A stretch of DNA of 64,000 nucleotides from Myxococcales bacterium (GCA_016709545.1 JADJMO010000013.1:248001-312000), one strand, 5' to 3'. Shown: positions 9,040 to 15,471, counted from the first letter of the stretch. Made by a program: numbers and translations. The notes: a model not told the origin generated them from the letters alone.

Positions 9040-10300
9040 GTGCGGCCCATCCTCCTGGCCTCCGCGGCGCTCCTCGCGATCCTCGTCGCCGGGTGTGCGG
9101 AAGGCAACAAACCCTTCGACACCGTCGTCGACGGCGGCTTCGACATCGGTGCGGACTCGAGCGGCGCCGATGGCGGCGACACCAACCTCGTCCTGCCGGA
9201 GGCCGATAACGACACGGGCACCAGCAACACCCCTCGATCCCGACGCCAGCTGCGCGAGCACGTCGGTCGAGGGCAAGGCGGAGCCGCTCCCCGTCGACAT
9301 CATCTGGGTCGTCGACAACTCCTCGAGCATGCAGCCCGCGGTGACCGCCATCAACGCGGGCCTCAACGACTTCGCGGCCAGCATCTCCACCAAGAAGCTC
9401 GACTACAAGGTCATCATGCTCGCCCTGCGCAGCAAGACGACCCCCATCACGGTGGGCGGTGGCACGCGCTACCCGGTGTGCATCCCGCCCCCGCTCGCGG
9501 GCGACAGCAACTGCGGCAACGGCGCGCGGTTCTTCCAGTCGCACGTCGACATCAAGAGCACCCAGCCGCTCGAGCAGTTCCTCGGAACCCTGGGCCAGAC
9601 CAACGGCTACAAGGTCGGCGAGACCCGCGGCGGTGATCCGTGGGCGACCGAGCTGCGCCCGGCGGCCACCAAGACGATCGTCATCGTCACGGACGACGAG
9701 TCGCGCCTCTCGGCCAGCGACTTCGAGAACTTTCCTGGCGGCGTGAACCCGAACAACGGCTCGCTCGAGCTGCCGCCGGGCGTCCTCCACCCGTCGCGCA
9801 AGGGACAGTTCGCGGGCTACACGTTCGCCGCGCTGTACGGCTGGGGCTCCGAGACGAGCCCTTCGACGCGGTGCACGTACACGGATGGCACGCAGCCGCC
9901 GTCTTCGGGACCGACCTACACGACCCTCGTCACCAAGACCAAGGGCCCGCGCGCCAAGATCTGCGACGGCGCCGCGGCGTGGAAGGCGTTCTTCGACGCC
10001 ATCGCCACCGCGGTCGTCAAGACGAGCAAGCTCGCGTGCGAGATCCCGCTGCCCACGCCCGCCTCGGGCACCCTCGATCCGTCGAAGGTCAACGTCCGCA
10101 TCCCCGTCGACAAGACCATTCCCAAGGTCGCCGACGCGACCGCCTGCGGCACCGGCGAGGGCTGGTACTACGACAACGAGCTCACGCCGACCAAGGTGAT
10201 CCTGTGTCCCGCGGCCTGCGACGCGGCCAACGCCGCGGTCGGCGTCGACAAGCCGGGCAAGATCGAGATCCTGTTCGGCTGCAAGACGCTGATCAAGTGA
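9040..10300 (+). CDS. vWA-domain lipoprotein (frame break near 9228)
   Basis: The GTG start gives a signal peptide ending ILVAGC (lipobox) and an Asp/Gly-rich linker. The frame then breaks near 9228. In the second frame DASCASTSVEGKAEPLPVDIIWVVDNSSSMQPAV opens a von Willebrand A domain whose MIDAS motif is D-N-S-S-S. TIVIVTDDESRLSASDF follows, and the end has several Cys. Proteins of this type are common surface lipoproteins in myxobacteria. The break is probably an assembly indel. Confidence 0.7.
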
Positions 10301-10315
10301 TGGCGGCTGCGGCCA

Positions 10316-10921
10316 TCACTTGCAGACGCTGAACGACAGGCCGTCGTACCAGACGAAGTCCCCGATGGCGGGCTGCAGGATGACGCGCGTGATCGAGCTC
10401 GAGCTGATGGTCTTGGTCGAAGCCCCACCGATGGGGGTCGCGTCGAACACCACCGTCGCCGCGACGCCCTTGCCGAAGTAGGCGACCATCTGGTTGCCGG
10501 CGTTCGCGTCGTGCACGGTGACAGTGACCTTCTGCACGACGGACGCGAAGTTGATCGAGATGGCGCTCGAGGTCCCCGTGCTCGCCCCGGACTGGAAGCC
10601 GCCGGTCTTGCGCGCGTAGAACGGCAGAATGGTCACCATCACCCCGCACGCGGTGCCGGACGCGGTGACTGGGCAGGTCGAGCAGCCGTCGGCCACCTCG
10701 GCGGAGTCGGTCAGGTCGCTCGAGTCCGTGGCCGGCGCGTCGGGGCTCTCCACCTCGAAGAGCAGCGCCGCGTCGCCGTCGGGCCCGAGCAGCGCGCCAT
10801 CGGTGCCGGCGTCGCCTGCGTCACCGACGCTGCCGTCGGGAGAGTCGGTCTGCGCAGCGCCGCTCGCGCTGCAGCCGCCGGCGAACGCCAGGAGGCCTGC
10901 GACGAGACGGCGGCGGACCAC
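10316..10921 (-). CDS. Predicted lipoprotein
   Basis: About 201 residues from a GTG start. The signal peptide VRRRLVAGLLAFAGGC ends in a lipobox Cys, followed by a long Asp/Ser/Ala linker. A Cys-bounded beta-rich domain then carries GVMVTILPFYARKTGGFQSG and ends DGLSFSVCK. It is convergent with the vWA lipoprotein and lies just outside the RNA island. Function unknown. Confidence 0.65.
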   Translation of the reverse strand: MVRRRLVAGLLAFAGGCSASGAAQTDSPDGSVGDAGDAGTDGALLGPDGDAALLFEVESPDAPATDSSDLTDSAEVADGCSTCPVTASGTACGVMVTILPFYARKTGGFQSGASTGTSSAISINFASVVQKVTVTVHDANAGNQMVAYFGKGVAATVVFDATPIGGASTKTISSSSITRVILQPAIGDFVWYDGLSFSVCK

Positions 10922-11119
10922 GTGAGGATCTTGCCACGATCCGGGCACGAGGTGGATCTTTGTGCTCGATCGCTCTGCAACTCGACATCGACGTAGCGGG
11001 ATGTAGGTGAAGGTGACCCCCCAAGAGAACCGTCCGGGGGGTCGTGAGCGAACGCGCAGCCTCGGAGCCTCCACGGGTCACGAAACTGCGCTCCAGCGCG
11101 CTCGAGGACGGGCGCCACG

Positions 11120-11326
11120 TCACGCCGGGAGGGCGCGCGGACGCACGACGGAAGCCTTCGTCAACACACGCGCCGACGGAACAGGCGACGCGGCGTGGGG
11201 GCGGGGCGAGGCGAGACGCCTGCCCATGCCCTCGAGGTCGTCCCATGGAAGAGGGGCGTGGCGCGCCTCACTCGCACGGACGTACCAGTCGACGACGGCG
11301 ATACGGAAACGGATCAAGAGCGACAT
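11120..11326 (-). CDS. Small basic island protein, 68 aa
   Basis: The ATG at 11326 is preceded by GAGGAGGAGCG, an excellent ribosome binding site. The protein starts MSLLIRFRIAVVDWYVRAS and becomes Arg/Pro/Ala-rich. It is the last protein of the island in transcription order, just downstream of tRNA-Ile. I do not recognise it. The strong ribosome binding site, like those of the Ro60 and HNH genes, is the main reason to believe it. Confidence 0.5.
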   Translation of the reverse strand: MSLLIRFRIAVVDWYVRASEARHAPLPWDDLEGMGRRLASPRPHAASPVPSARVLTKASVVRPRALPA

Positions 11327-11359
11327 CGCTCCTCCTCTCTCGGTGAGCAACTCACGCGG

Positions 11360-11432
11360 TGGGGCGACTGCGAATCGAACGCAGAGCGGCCTCGTTATCA
11401 GCGAGCCCAGGGTCACCAACCCGTCCCGCCCC
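11360..11432 (-). tRNA. tRNA-Ile(GAT)
   Basis: A 73-nt cloverleaf: 7-bp acceptor GGGGCGG/TCGCCCC, D loop with GG, anticodon loop CTGATAA, T-arm CTGCG-TTCGATT-CGCAG, discriminator A. Odd points are G instead of U at position 8 and a G-G mismatch at 27-43. CCA is not encoded; the trailer reads CCGCG, as after tRNA-Val(CAC). Confidence 0.8.
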
Positions 11433-11508
11433 ATTCGATCCAGCGCACCGTGCGCGGGATCGGCAACGCCTGCTTGATGAGCAGGTACTTCCGGATCTTC
11501 ATGGTCAT
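11413..11508 (-). CDS. Possible micro-protein overlapping tRNA-Ile, 31 aa
   Basis: ATGACCATG with AGGA six bases upstream opens a 31-codon frame, MTMKIRKYLLIKQALPIPRT and on to a WGGTGW end. Its last third overlaps the 5' half of tRNA-Ile, so tRNA processing would destroy the message. It may be a leader or a relic; support is limited to the start context and a plausible composition. Confidence 0.3.
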   Translation of the reverse strand: MTMKIRKYLLIKQALPIPRTVRWIEWGGTGW

Positions 11509-11535
11509 CTCGTTCCTGCGACTTCGAGGTCGCGG

Positions 11536-11608
11536 TGGGTGGCGAGGGGATCGAACCCTCCTTCTCCTGGGTGTGGGCCAGGTGCCGGCACCAGCCGGCG
11601 GGCCGCCC
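11536..11608 (-). tRNA. tRNA-Val(CAC)
   Basis: A 73-nt cloverleaf with anticodon stem CCTGG/CCAGG, loop CCCACAC and T-arm GAGGG-TTCGATC-CCCTC. The acceptor GGGCGGC/GCCACCC has one mismatch (position 4-69). C replaces the near-universal U at both position 8 and position 33. Discriminator A; no CCA (trailer CCGCG). Confidence 0.75.
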
Positions 11609-11612
11609 GTGG

Positions 11613-11680
11613 TTGCTGCGCGCGGAGTCGAACCGCGCCCGGCGCCTTATGAGGGCGTCATTCCCCCGGGGAGCGCAGCA
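11613..11680 (-). tRNA. tRNA-Met(CAT) with shortened D-arm
   Basis: Acceptor TGCTGCG/CGCAGCA, anticodon loop CTCATAA, T-arm CGCGG-TTCGACT-CCGCG, discriminator A and an encoded CCA (to 11610), one base from the next tRNA. Only 15 nt separate acceptor and anticodon stem instead of about 19, so the D-arm is reduced (TCCC/GGGA with a 3-nt loop) and has no normal D loop. Elongator or initiator status cannot be told. Confidence 0.75.
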
Positions 11681-11704
11681 TCGTGTTCACGAGAGCCTCG
11701 ACGG

Positions 11705-11747
11705 CGATGGCGCGTCGCCCACGCCCCAGCAGGGCGACGCGCCATCG
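11705..11747. terminator. 16-bp perfect inverted repeat downstream of Ro60-1
   Basis: CGATGGCGCGTCGCCC (11705-11720) pairs perfectly with 11732-11747 across an 11-nt loop. It lies between the Ro60-1 stop codon and tRNA-Met on the minus strand. It could protect the 3' end of the mRNA, terminate, or be a processing signal. There is no U-run, so intrinsic termination is unproven. Confidence 0.55.
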
Positions 11748-11788
11748 ACGGAGACCCGGCCGCGAGCCCAGGAGCCCCCCGCCCAGGC

Positions 11789-13360
11789 TCACACCTGGAC
11801 GGCCTCGATCTCCTGGACCCAGTGGCCGGCACCGAGCTTTCCCTCGGAGAACAGCGACACGATCTCGAACACGCGGTCCGAGAAGCCGCCGACGTTCAGC
11901 ACCGCGGGATCGTCACGCACCTGGGTCGAGCCGTACGGCTGGATGTCGACGAGGACCAGCTTCGCCTTCGGGTTCTTCCCCGAGAAGCGCGCCCACTCCT
12001 CCGCCATCTTGGTGCCTCCGCGACCGCTCGAGTGGCCGTTCGCGAAGTCGACCCAGGACATGTTGTCCGACACGTACACGACGAGGTCACCCTTCGCGCC
12101 GCGCGCGTTCAGGTGCCGCAGCGGCGCGCTGCACGAGGTACCGCCCGAGGGCAGGCTCGACAGGCGCTCCGCGTTGGTCATCACCGAGTCGAGCGGGTTG
12201 AGCGCCTTGCCCAGGGGCACGACGTCGTCGCTGAACGGGATGATCTCGGCGTGCGGGTTCTTGCGCAGGAACGCCGCGCCGACGAGCGCCGCGACGTCGA
12301 TGCACCGGACGGCCGTGGTGCCGCCCGCGCGGTGACCGGTGACCGGGGAGTGCATCGAGCCCGAAACGTCGGGGCAGACGTACACCTTGCCCTCGACCTT
12401 CGGCACGTTCTCGATCGCGATCTCCATCGCCTGCTGCAGCGCGAGGTGGATCGGCTTCGGGACGGACTCGTTCGCCGCCTTGAAGGCCGCCATCAGCTGG
12501 TAGGGGAACACGCGCGACCGACGGACCTTCGCCTCGTCCGCCAGCGTGCTCGCCACCCACTTGACCATCGCCGCGTCCGCGAGCACGTCGTGCCGCGCGA
12601 GCGTGTTGAGGTTCATGCGGAGCTGCGTCCAGCTCATGTTCTTCGCGAGCTGCTTCCACGCGGCGCTCGAGAGCGGCAGCGCGGTCAACATCTCGAACGG
12701 GACGTCGGGCAGGATCGCCGAGTCGCCGGCCTTGTACGCCTCGAACGCCTGGACGAGCGCCGGGAGGGCGGACTTCTCCACCTCCTTGCCGATCAACCAG
12801 CCGTAGAGCGCGCGGCGCGCCGCGTCGTCACCGGGGGCGGGACGCGCGAGCTTGATCACGTCGGCGAGCGACGGATCGTTGCCGAGCGACTGACGGAACA
12901 CGTTCTCGGGCGAGCGCTGCGCGAACCACTGCTGGACCAGGCGCTTCGGCGCCGAACCGAGCGACTTGCGCCCGGTCACGCCGCTGCGGACGATCTGCAC
13001 GAAGTTGCGGAGCATCTTGCCGGAGTCGATGACCCGGGAGAACACGGGCGCGAGCGCGCGCACGTCCTTCGCCGCGAGGTACGCCGCGAGGAACGCCGGC
13101 ATGTCCTTCATGAAGCCCTTCTCGCGCGTGTACAGCGCGGTCTTGGCGATGAAGCTGGTCGGGACCTGCTCGCAGAGCTCCAGCACCTTCTTCAGCTGGT
13201 CGGTCTCGTTCGCGTAGTAGGTCGAGTGGAAGGTACCGGTCACCGCGTACTGCGCGAGCGCGTGCTGCGCGCTGAACGCGTAGGCGCGGCCCCCCGCCTC
13301 GTTCATCGTGTCGGGCTTCTGTGCCTTGGGGGAAGAAGCGAAGAGATGCTTGTGCGCCAT
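11789..13360 (-). CDS. rsr: Ro60 family RNA-binding protein (TROVE + vWA), copy 1
   Basis: A 523-residue protein close to the length of Ro60. The first two thirds are helical HEAT-like repeats of the TROVE domain (MNEAGGRAYAFSAQHALAQY..., FIAKTALYTREKGFMKDMPAFLAAYLAA). The C-terminal von Willebrand A domain has an intact MIDAS: D-V-S-G-S at about residue 340, plus SGGTSCSAPL and VVYVSDN. Ro60 is a ring that binds ends of misfolded RNA in its cavity and Y RNA on its surface, and works with exonucleases in RNA decay. The ATG follows a perfect AAAGGAGG at 7 nt. tRNA-Ala lies directly upstream and tRNA-Met downstream. Confidence 0.93.
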   Translation of the reverse strand: MAHKHLFASSPKAQKPDTMNEAGGRAYAFSAQHALAQYAVTGTFHSTYYANETDQLKKVLELCEQVPTSFIAKTALYTREKGFMKDMPAFLAAYLAAKDVRALAPVFSRVIDSGKMLRNFVQIVRSGVTGRKSLGSAPKRLVQQWFAQRSPENVFRQSLGNDPSLADVIKLARPAPGDDAARRALYGWLIGKEVEKSALPALVQAFEAYKAGDSAILPDVPFEMLTALPLSSAAWKQLAKNMSWTQLRMNLNTLARHDVLADAAMVKWVASTLADEAKVRRSRVFPYQLMAAFKAANESVPKPIHLALQQAMEIAIENVPKVEGKVYVCPDVSGSMHSPVTGHRAGGTTAVRCIDVAALVGAAFLRKNPHAEIIPFSDDVVPLGKALNPLDSVMTNAERLSSLPSGGTSCSAPLRHLNARGAKGDLVVYVSDNMSWVDFANGHSSGRGGTKMAEEWARFSGKNPKAKLVLVDIQPYGSTQVRDDPAVLNVGGFSDRVFEIVSLFSEGKLGAGHWVQEIEAVQV

Positions 13361-13431
13361 GACGGTCCTCCTTTCTCGATGATTCGAGCTTGATTCCACG
13401 ACGAGCGTGGACGAGTGGTTCTCTTGTGGAG

Positions 13432-13503
13432 TGGATCGACGGGGATTCGAACCCCGATTCCCGGCTTGCGACACCGGAGCCCTCCCACTTGGACGATCGA
13501 CCC
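13432..13503 (-). tRNA. tRNA-Ala(CGC)
   Basis: 72 nt. Acceptor GGGTCGA/TCGATCC contains the G3-U70 wobble that marks alanine tRNAs. D-arm GTCC/GGGC with GGG in the loop, anticodon loop GTCGCAA, T-arm CGGGG-TTCGAAT-CCCCG, discriminator A. No CCA. It lies 71 bases upstream of the Ro60-1 start. Confidence 0.88.
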
Positions 13504-13536
13504 GTGGGTGAACGCGCGACCTCCGGCCGAGCGTGG

Positions 13537-13607
13537 CAGGTCGTGAAGGAATCGAACCCTCTCGCAGGAGTTTTGGAGGCTCCGCGGTCACCATGACTCT
13601 ACGGCCT
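13537..13607 (-). tRNA. tRNA-Trp(CCA)
   Basis: 71 nt plus encoded CCA (to 13534). Anticodon loop CTCCAAA, T-arm GAGGG-TTCGATT-CCTTC, discriminator G as usual for Trp. The acceptor AGGCCGT/ACGACCT has one C-A mismatch. The D-arm is small (GTC-ATGGT-GAC) and position 8 is A rather than U. Confidence 0.82.
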
Positions 13608-13638
13608 GTGTGTGTCGCCGAGCTCGAGCACGGCGTGG

Positions 13639-13711
13639 TTGGGCGTACGGGTAATGCTCCCGTCGGTGACCGGGTCACGGCCGGCCGGCGTCACTTGCTG
13701 CCTCACGCCCA
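13639..13711 (-). tRNA. tRNA-His(GTG)-like, aberrant T loop
   Basis: Exactly 73 nt with a perfect acceptor TGGGCGT/ACGCCCA, anticodon stem GCCGG/CCGGT and loop CCGTGAC, plus encoded CCA (to 13636). The T stem ACGGG/CCCGT is intact but the T loop is AGCATTA, not UUCGAAU. Position 33 is C, position 8 is G, and the discriminator is A rather than the usual C of His tRNAs. It is clearly tRNA-shaped, but aminoacylation is doubtful. Confidence 0.65.
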
Positions 13712-13742
13712 GGCAAGAACCCCCCGACGAGGTTCGCGGAGA

Positions 13743-13817
13743 CCGTCGGCACATTGCGGGGTGATCTCGCGATCACCCCACCGTTCGCCCCGCCGCCGGT
13801 CGCTTTGACGCCGACGG
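13743..13817 (-). ncRNA. Structured RNA element upstream of tRNA-His
   Basis: CCGTCGGC and GCCGACGG (13743-13750, 13810-13817) form an 8-bp outer stem. Inside is a perfect 9-bp hairpin GGGGTGATC/GATCACCCC; on the minus strand its loop is GCGA, a stable tetraloop. It sits in a stretch without any coding frame that looks real. It does not match a tRNA. Identity unknown. Confidence 0.5.
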
Positions 13818-13866
13818 CCATCGCACCAGCACCGTCCCCGGCCGAGACCGGGGCGAGATGCAGGGA

Positions 13867-13892
13867 GCTACCTTAGGACCGTTATAGTTACG
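13867..13892 (-). ncRNA. 23S rRNA helix 69-71 segment
   Basis: On the minus strand, 26 bases including TAACTATAACGG and GGTCCTAAGGTAGC are identical to the near-universal bacterial 23S segment around E. coli 1909-1935: helix 69, which touches tRNA and the decoding site, and the start of helices 70/71. The same bases form most of the I-CeuI recognition site. Sequence on both sides differs from 23S (TCCCTGC follows instead of GAAATTCC), so this is an isolated piece, not an rRNA gene. Only the inner three base pairs of helix 69 remain. Confidence 0.85.
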
Positions 13893-14038
13893 TGTAGTCC
13901 ACCGCTTCATTCGGGGTTTGAACATCGAAAACCATGGACCGAGCGCGCGGCGCCTCGCGACGCTCCGGTCCGGCCATCTCGGCGAGAATTGCATGCGTCA
14001 AGCCAGGACGCCCTGAGGGCTGCCCCAGCGCCCACTGC

Positions 14039-14096
14039 GCCGGTGCGCTGTTACGCGTTCCTTGGACGATGGCTGCCTCTGGGCCCACGTCCCGGC
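14039..14096 (-). ncRNA. Mimic of the 23S rRNA GTPase-associated centre (58-nt domain)
   Basis: The 58 bases align without gaps to the E. coli 23S domain 1051-1108, which binds protein L11, thiostrepton and the translation GTPases. Shared blocks are AGAxGCAGCCATC and GCGTAAxAGC. By eye about three quarters of positions match the E. coli sequence as I remember it, and differences are mostly A/U to G/C. The closing stem GCCGG/CCGGC shows a paired change (E. coli GCCAG/CUGGU), so folding is kept. The residues equivalent to A1067 and A1095 are both A. No neighbouring 23S sequence is present. Confidence 0.88.
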
Positions 14097-14189
14097 GGTC
14101 GGTGCGGCACGCTGGAAAGCCGGTGACGAGACCGTCGCGAACCGCGGGGCACAGGCGCGCGCCCCACCGCTCGTGACGGCCTTCAGACC

Positions 14190-14216
14190 GGCCCCTCCCG
14201 GCCCTCTCGGTTGTAG
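14190..14216 (-). ncRNA. Possible sarcin-ricin-loop-like segment
   Basis: The minus strand reads CTACAACCGAGAGGGCC then GGGAGGGGCC. 23S has CTAGTACGAGAGGACC then GGGATGGAC. The CGAGAGG core (GAGA tetraloop cut by ribotoxins) and CCGGGA are kept, but the AGUA needed for the bulged-G motif is not. A local stem GGCCCTC/GAGGGCC would also compete with the rRNA fold. This is a suggestive but weak match. Confidence 0.3.
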
Positions 14217-14256
14217 ACGCACACGGCATCCGAGGGCCTGAAATCTGTGGCGAGAG

Positions 14257-14342
14257 TGGCGACGACGAGGGTCGCCGGAGACACTTCCGTGCGGGCCGAA
14301 GCCCTGACACGGGCCCTTGTAGTCCCCGGCACATTCGTCGCC
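14257..14342 (-). ncRNA. Long hairpin RNA with UUCG tetraloop
   Basis: Nested stems on the minus strand: GGCGACGA/TCGTCGCC (8 bp), GCCGGGGAC/GTCTCCGGC (9 bp), CCGTG/CACGG (5 bp), and a GGGC-TTCG-GCCC tip, separated by internal loops. It starts with the motif GACGAATG, then GGGGACTACA, which recurs in three neighbours. No T-arm is present. The form resembles a Y RNA (stem with internal loops) more than a tRNA. Confidence 0.55.
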
Positions 14343-14353
14343 GTGGTGGAGAG

Positions 14354-14417
14354 TGCGGCGACGAGGTTTCTGGTGAGAGGGACGTTTCAGGTGTACTCCC
14401 ACCGGACATTCGCCGCA
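14354..14417 (-). ncRNA. Stem-loop RNA related to the 14257-14342 element
   Basis: Outer stem TGCGGCGA/TCGCCGCA (8 bp, perfect) and inner stem GGTGGGAG/CTCTCACC (8 bp with one G-U) enclose a 16-nt loop. The 5' side carries GGCGAATGTCC then GGGAGTACA, matching the motif of the neighbouring elements. No tRNA T-arm. Function unknown. Confidence 0.5.
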
Positions 14418-14479
14418 GAACCTTGGCGCAGAGCAACGACGAGAGATGCGAAGAGGTGGCCCGACGCGGACGCCGAACC

Positions 14480-14560
14480 GACCATGCGCTCGCGCGCCTG
14501 GCTGCTGGGGTCGAACCAGCATTACACCATGTACTCCTCGCAGACATTCGTCGCGATGCT
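14480..14560 (-). ncRNA. tRNA-like RNA with T-arm and closed acceptor
   Basis: A clear T-arm (GCTGG-TTCGACC-CCAGC) is present, but no upstream strand pairs with the following AGCCAGG. Instead GCCA-G-GCGC can fold back on GCGC-A-TGGT across a GCGA tetraloop, closing the acceptor end. The 5' part carries GACGAATGTC then GAGGAGTACA. An anticodon arm is lacking. This may be a Y-RNA-like molecule; the boundaries are approximate. Confidence 0.4.
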
Positions 14561-14582
14561 GAACTCTATTGGGATCCTTTCG

Positions 14583-14657
14583 TGGAGCGTCGAGGGATCG
14601 AACCTCGTTCTCTCGTTCTTCAGACGAGCGCTGAATCACCAGACTAGCTCACGCTCC
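14583..14657 (-). tRNA. tRNA-Phe(GAA)
   Basis: 75 nt. Acceptor GGAGCGT/ACGCTCC, anticodon stem CTCGT/ACGAG with loop CTGAAGA, T-arm CGAGG-TTCGATC-CCTCG, discriminator A. Position 8 is G instead of U. No CCA. Confidence 0.87.
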
Positions 14658-14728
14658 ATTCAGTTGCAAGAAACAGTTGGCGGTGACCAGAGTTGCGAAG
14701 ATGTTTTTCGCGTGCGGCCATCACACTC

Positions 14729-14833
14729 CCCCGGTGTACTGCTCCTTCGACGCAAGCGTCGGCACCAGGGTCCGGATTCGAACCAGATCTTCGACCTTGA
14801 GAGGGTGTAATCCTCGCGGACATTCACCGCCAG
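14729..14833 (-). ncRNA. tRNA-Glu(CTC)-like RNA, possibly permuted
   Basis: A canonical T-arm (TCTGG-TTCGAAT-CCGGA) and a CTCTCAA loop resemble tRNA-Glu, but no normal 5' acceptor strand is found. The 3' strand CCCTGGTG (14763-14770) pairs over 8 bp with CACCGGGG located downstream in the transcript (14729-14736), across a loop containing its own CGACGC hairpin. The 5' side has GGTGAATGTCC then GAGGATTACA, as in the nearby structured RNAs. Confidence 0.45.
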
Positions 14834-14905
14834 TGACTCGCCGGGGAATCGAACCCCGGTTGCTCGGGCGAAAACCGAGCGTCCTTACCGCTAGACGAGC
14901 GAGTC
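14834..14905 (-). tRNA. tRNA-Glu(TTC)
   Basis: 72 nt. Acceptor GACTCGC/GCGAGTC, D-arm GTCT/GGAC with GG in the loop, anticodon stem CTCGG/CCGAG with loop TTTTCGC, T-arm CGGGG-TTCGATT-CCCCG. U8 and U33 are present, so this is one of the most canonical members. Discriminator A; no CCA. Confidence 0.9.
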
Positions 14906-14908
14906 GGG

Positions 14909-14980
14909 AGCCCTGGGTCGGGATCGAACCGACTCTTCCGCGCTACGAGGGCGGCACTCCACCGTTTGAGTTTCCAGGGC
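14909..14980 (-). tRNA. tRNA-Thr(CGT)
   Basis: 72 nt. Acceptor GCCCTGG/CCAGGGC, D-arm ACTC/GAGT, anticodon loop CTCGTAG, T-arm GTCGG-TTCGATC-CCGAC. Discriminator T, the same as in tRNA-Thr(GGT) of this island. Position 8 is A. No CCA; 3 bases from tRNA-Glu(TTC). Confidence 0.87.
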
Positions 14981-15022
14981 ATGTCGTCGCGACTTGAACC
15001 CTCGAGCATGGGGTCCAGTCGG

Positions 15023-15105
15023 TGGGAGACGGAGGAATCGAACCTCGTAGTCAGAGACAAGTGGGTTACGGCCACCCGGGGGTCCCAGCCCGCACGTCGT
15101 CTCCC
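15023..15105 (-). tRNA. tRNA-Tyr(GTA), class II
   Basis: 83 nt. Acceptor GGGAGAC/GTCTCCC, anticodon stem GGTGG/CCACT with loop CCGTAAC, and a long variable arm with a GTC/GAC stem, as bacterial tRNA-Tyr should have. T loop TTCGATT. C replaces U33 and G replaces U8. Discriminator A, trailer CCG. Confidence 0.82.
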
Positions 15106-15126
15106 ATGAAGTCACACACAGCGTCG

Positions 15127-15210
15127 CGGAAGCCGGACGAGTCGAACGCCATGCCTCGCGGCACGCACTCCTTAGCGGGGAGGCTCCGCGCCTTCGCGGA
15201 TTCAGCTTCC
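15127..15210 (-). tRNA. tRNA-Ser(GCT)
   Basis: 84 nt, class II. Acceptor GGAAGCT/GGCTTCC, a strong D-arm TCCGCG/CGCGGA, anticodon loop CCGCTAA, a variable arm TGCC-GCGA-GGCA, T loop TTCGACT and discriminator G typical of Ser. C33 and G8 deviate from consensus. Confidence 0.85.
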
Positions 15211-15272
15211 ATTCGTGTCGAAAAGAGGGGCGCTCCCGCCCCCGTTCGCACGGAGACGGGCGCGTTGCCCGG

Positions 15273-15355
15273 CGGAAGACGGAGGTCTCGAACCCCAGCG
15301 CCGGAGCGCCGATCCGCTTTCGAGGCGGTCCTGATCCCCAATCAGTTCGTCTCCC
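15273..15355 (-). tRNA. tRNA-Ser(CGA)
   Basis: 83 nt, class II. Acceptor GGGAGAC/GTCTTCC, D-arm CTGAT/ATCAG, anticodon loop CTCGAAA, variable arm GCGC-TCCG-GCGC, T loop TTCGAGA, discriminator G. Position 8 is G. It is closely related to the adjacent Ser(GGA) gene, suggesting tandem duplication. Confidence 0.87.
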
Positions 15356-15360
15356 GTTGG

Positions 15361-15443
15361 CGGAGGGCGGAGGTCTCGATCCCCAGCGCCGGAGCGCCGC
15401 GTCGCCTTCCAAGCGAGCTCGACCCCTGGTCGATTCGCCCCCC
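15361..15443 (-). tRNA. tRNA-Ser(GGA)
   Basis: 83 nt plus encoded CCA (to 15358), two bases before the next tRNA. Acceptor GGGGGGC/GCCCTCC, D-arm TCGAC/GTCGA, anticodon loop TTGGAAG, variable arm GCGC-TCCG-GCGC, discriminator G. The T loop is ATCGAGA, with A instead of U at position 54. Confidence 0.86.
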
Positions 15444-15471
15444 AGGAACAAGTGACCGTCGCCGGCGCGAC

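Noticed and set aside
13867..13892. Group I intron or I-CeuI homing site
   Set aside because: No LAGLIDADG gene or intron core nearby, and the site's last bases (GAA) are changed; the HNH gene 5 kb away is of another family.
13867..14096. A real or degraded rRNA operon
   Set aside because: Only short isolated domains match 23S, their flanks are unrelated, and no 16S or 5S sequence was found on either strand.
14480..14520. 16S 530-loop mimic (CCAGCAGCC)
   Set aside because: Only nine bases match and the following CGCGGTAATAC is absent.
14763..14833. Ordinary tRNA-Glu(CTC)
   Set aside because: The T-arm and CTC loop are good, but no upstream strand pairs with the 3' acceptor strand; a normal tRNA-Glu(CTC) exists at 20150.
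14909..14980. 16S rRNA fragment (AAACTCAAA ... CGGTGGAG) in tRNA-Thr(CGT)
   Set aside because: These bases form a proper D-arm of a complete tRNA; the likeness to 16S is probably chance.
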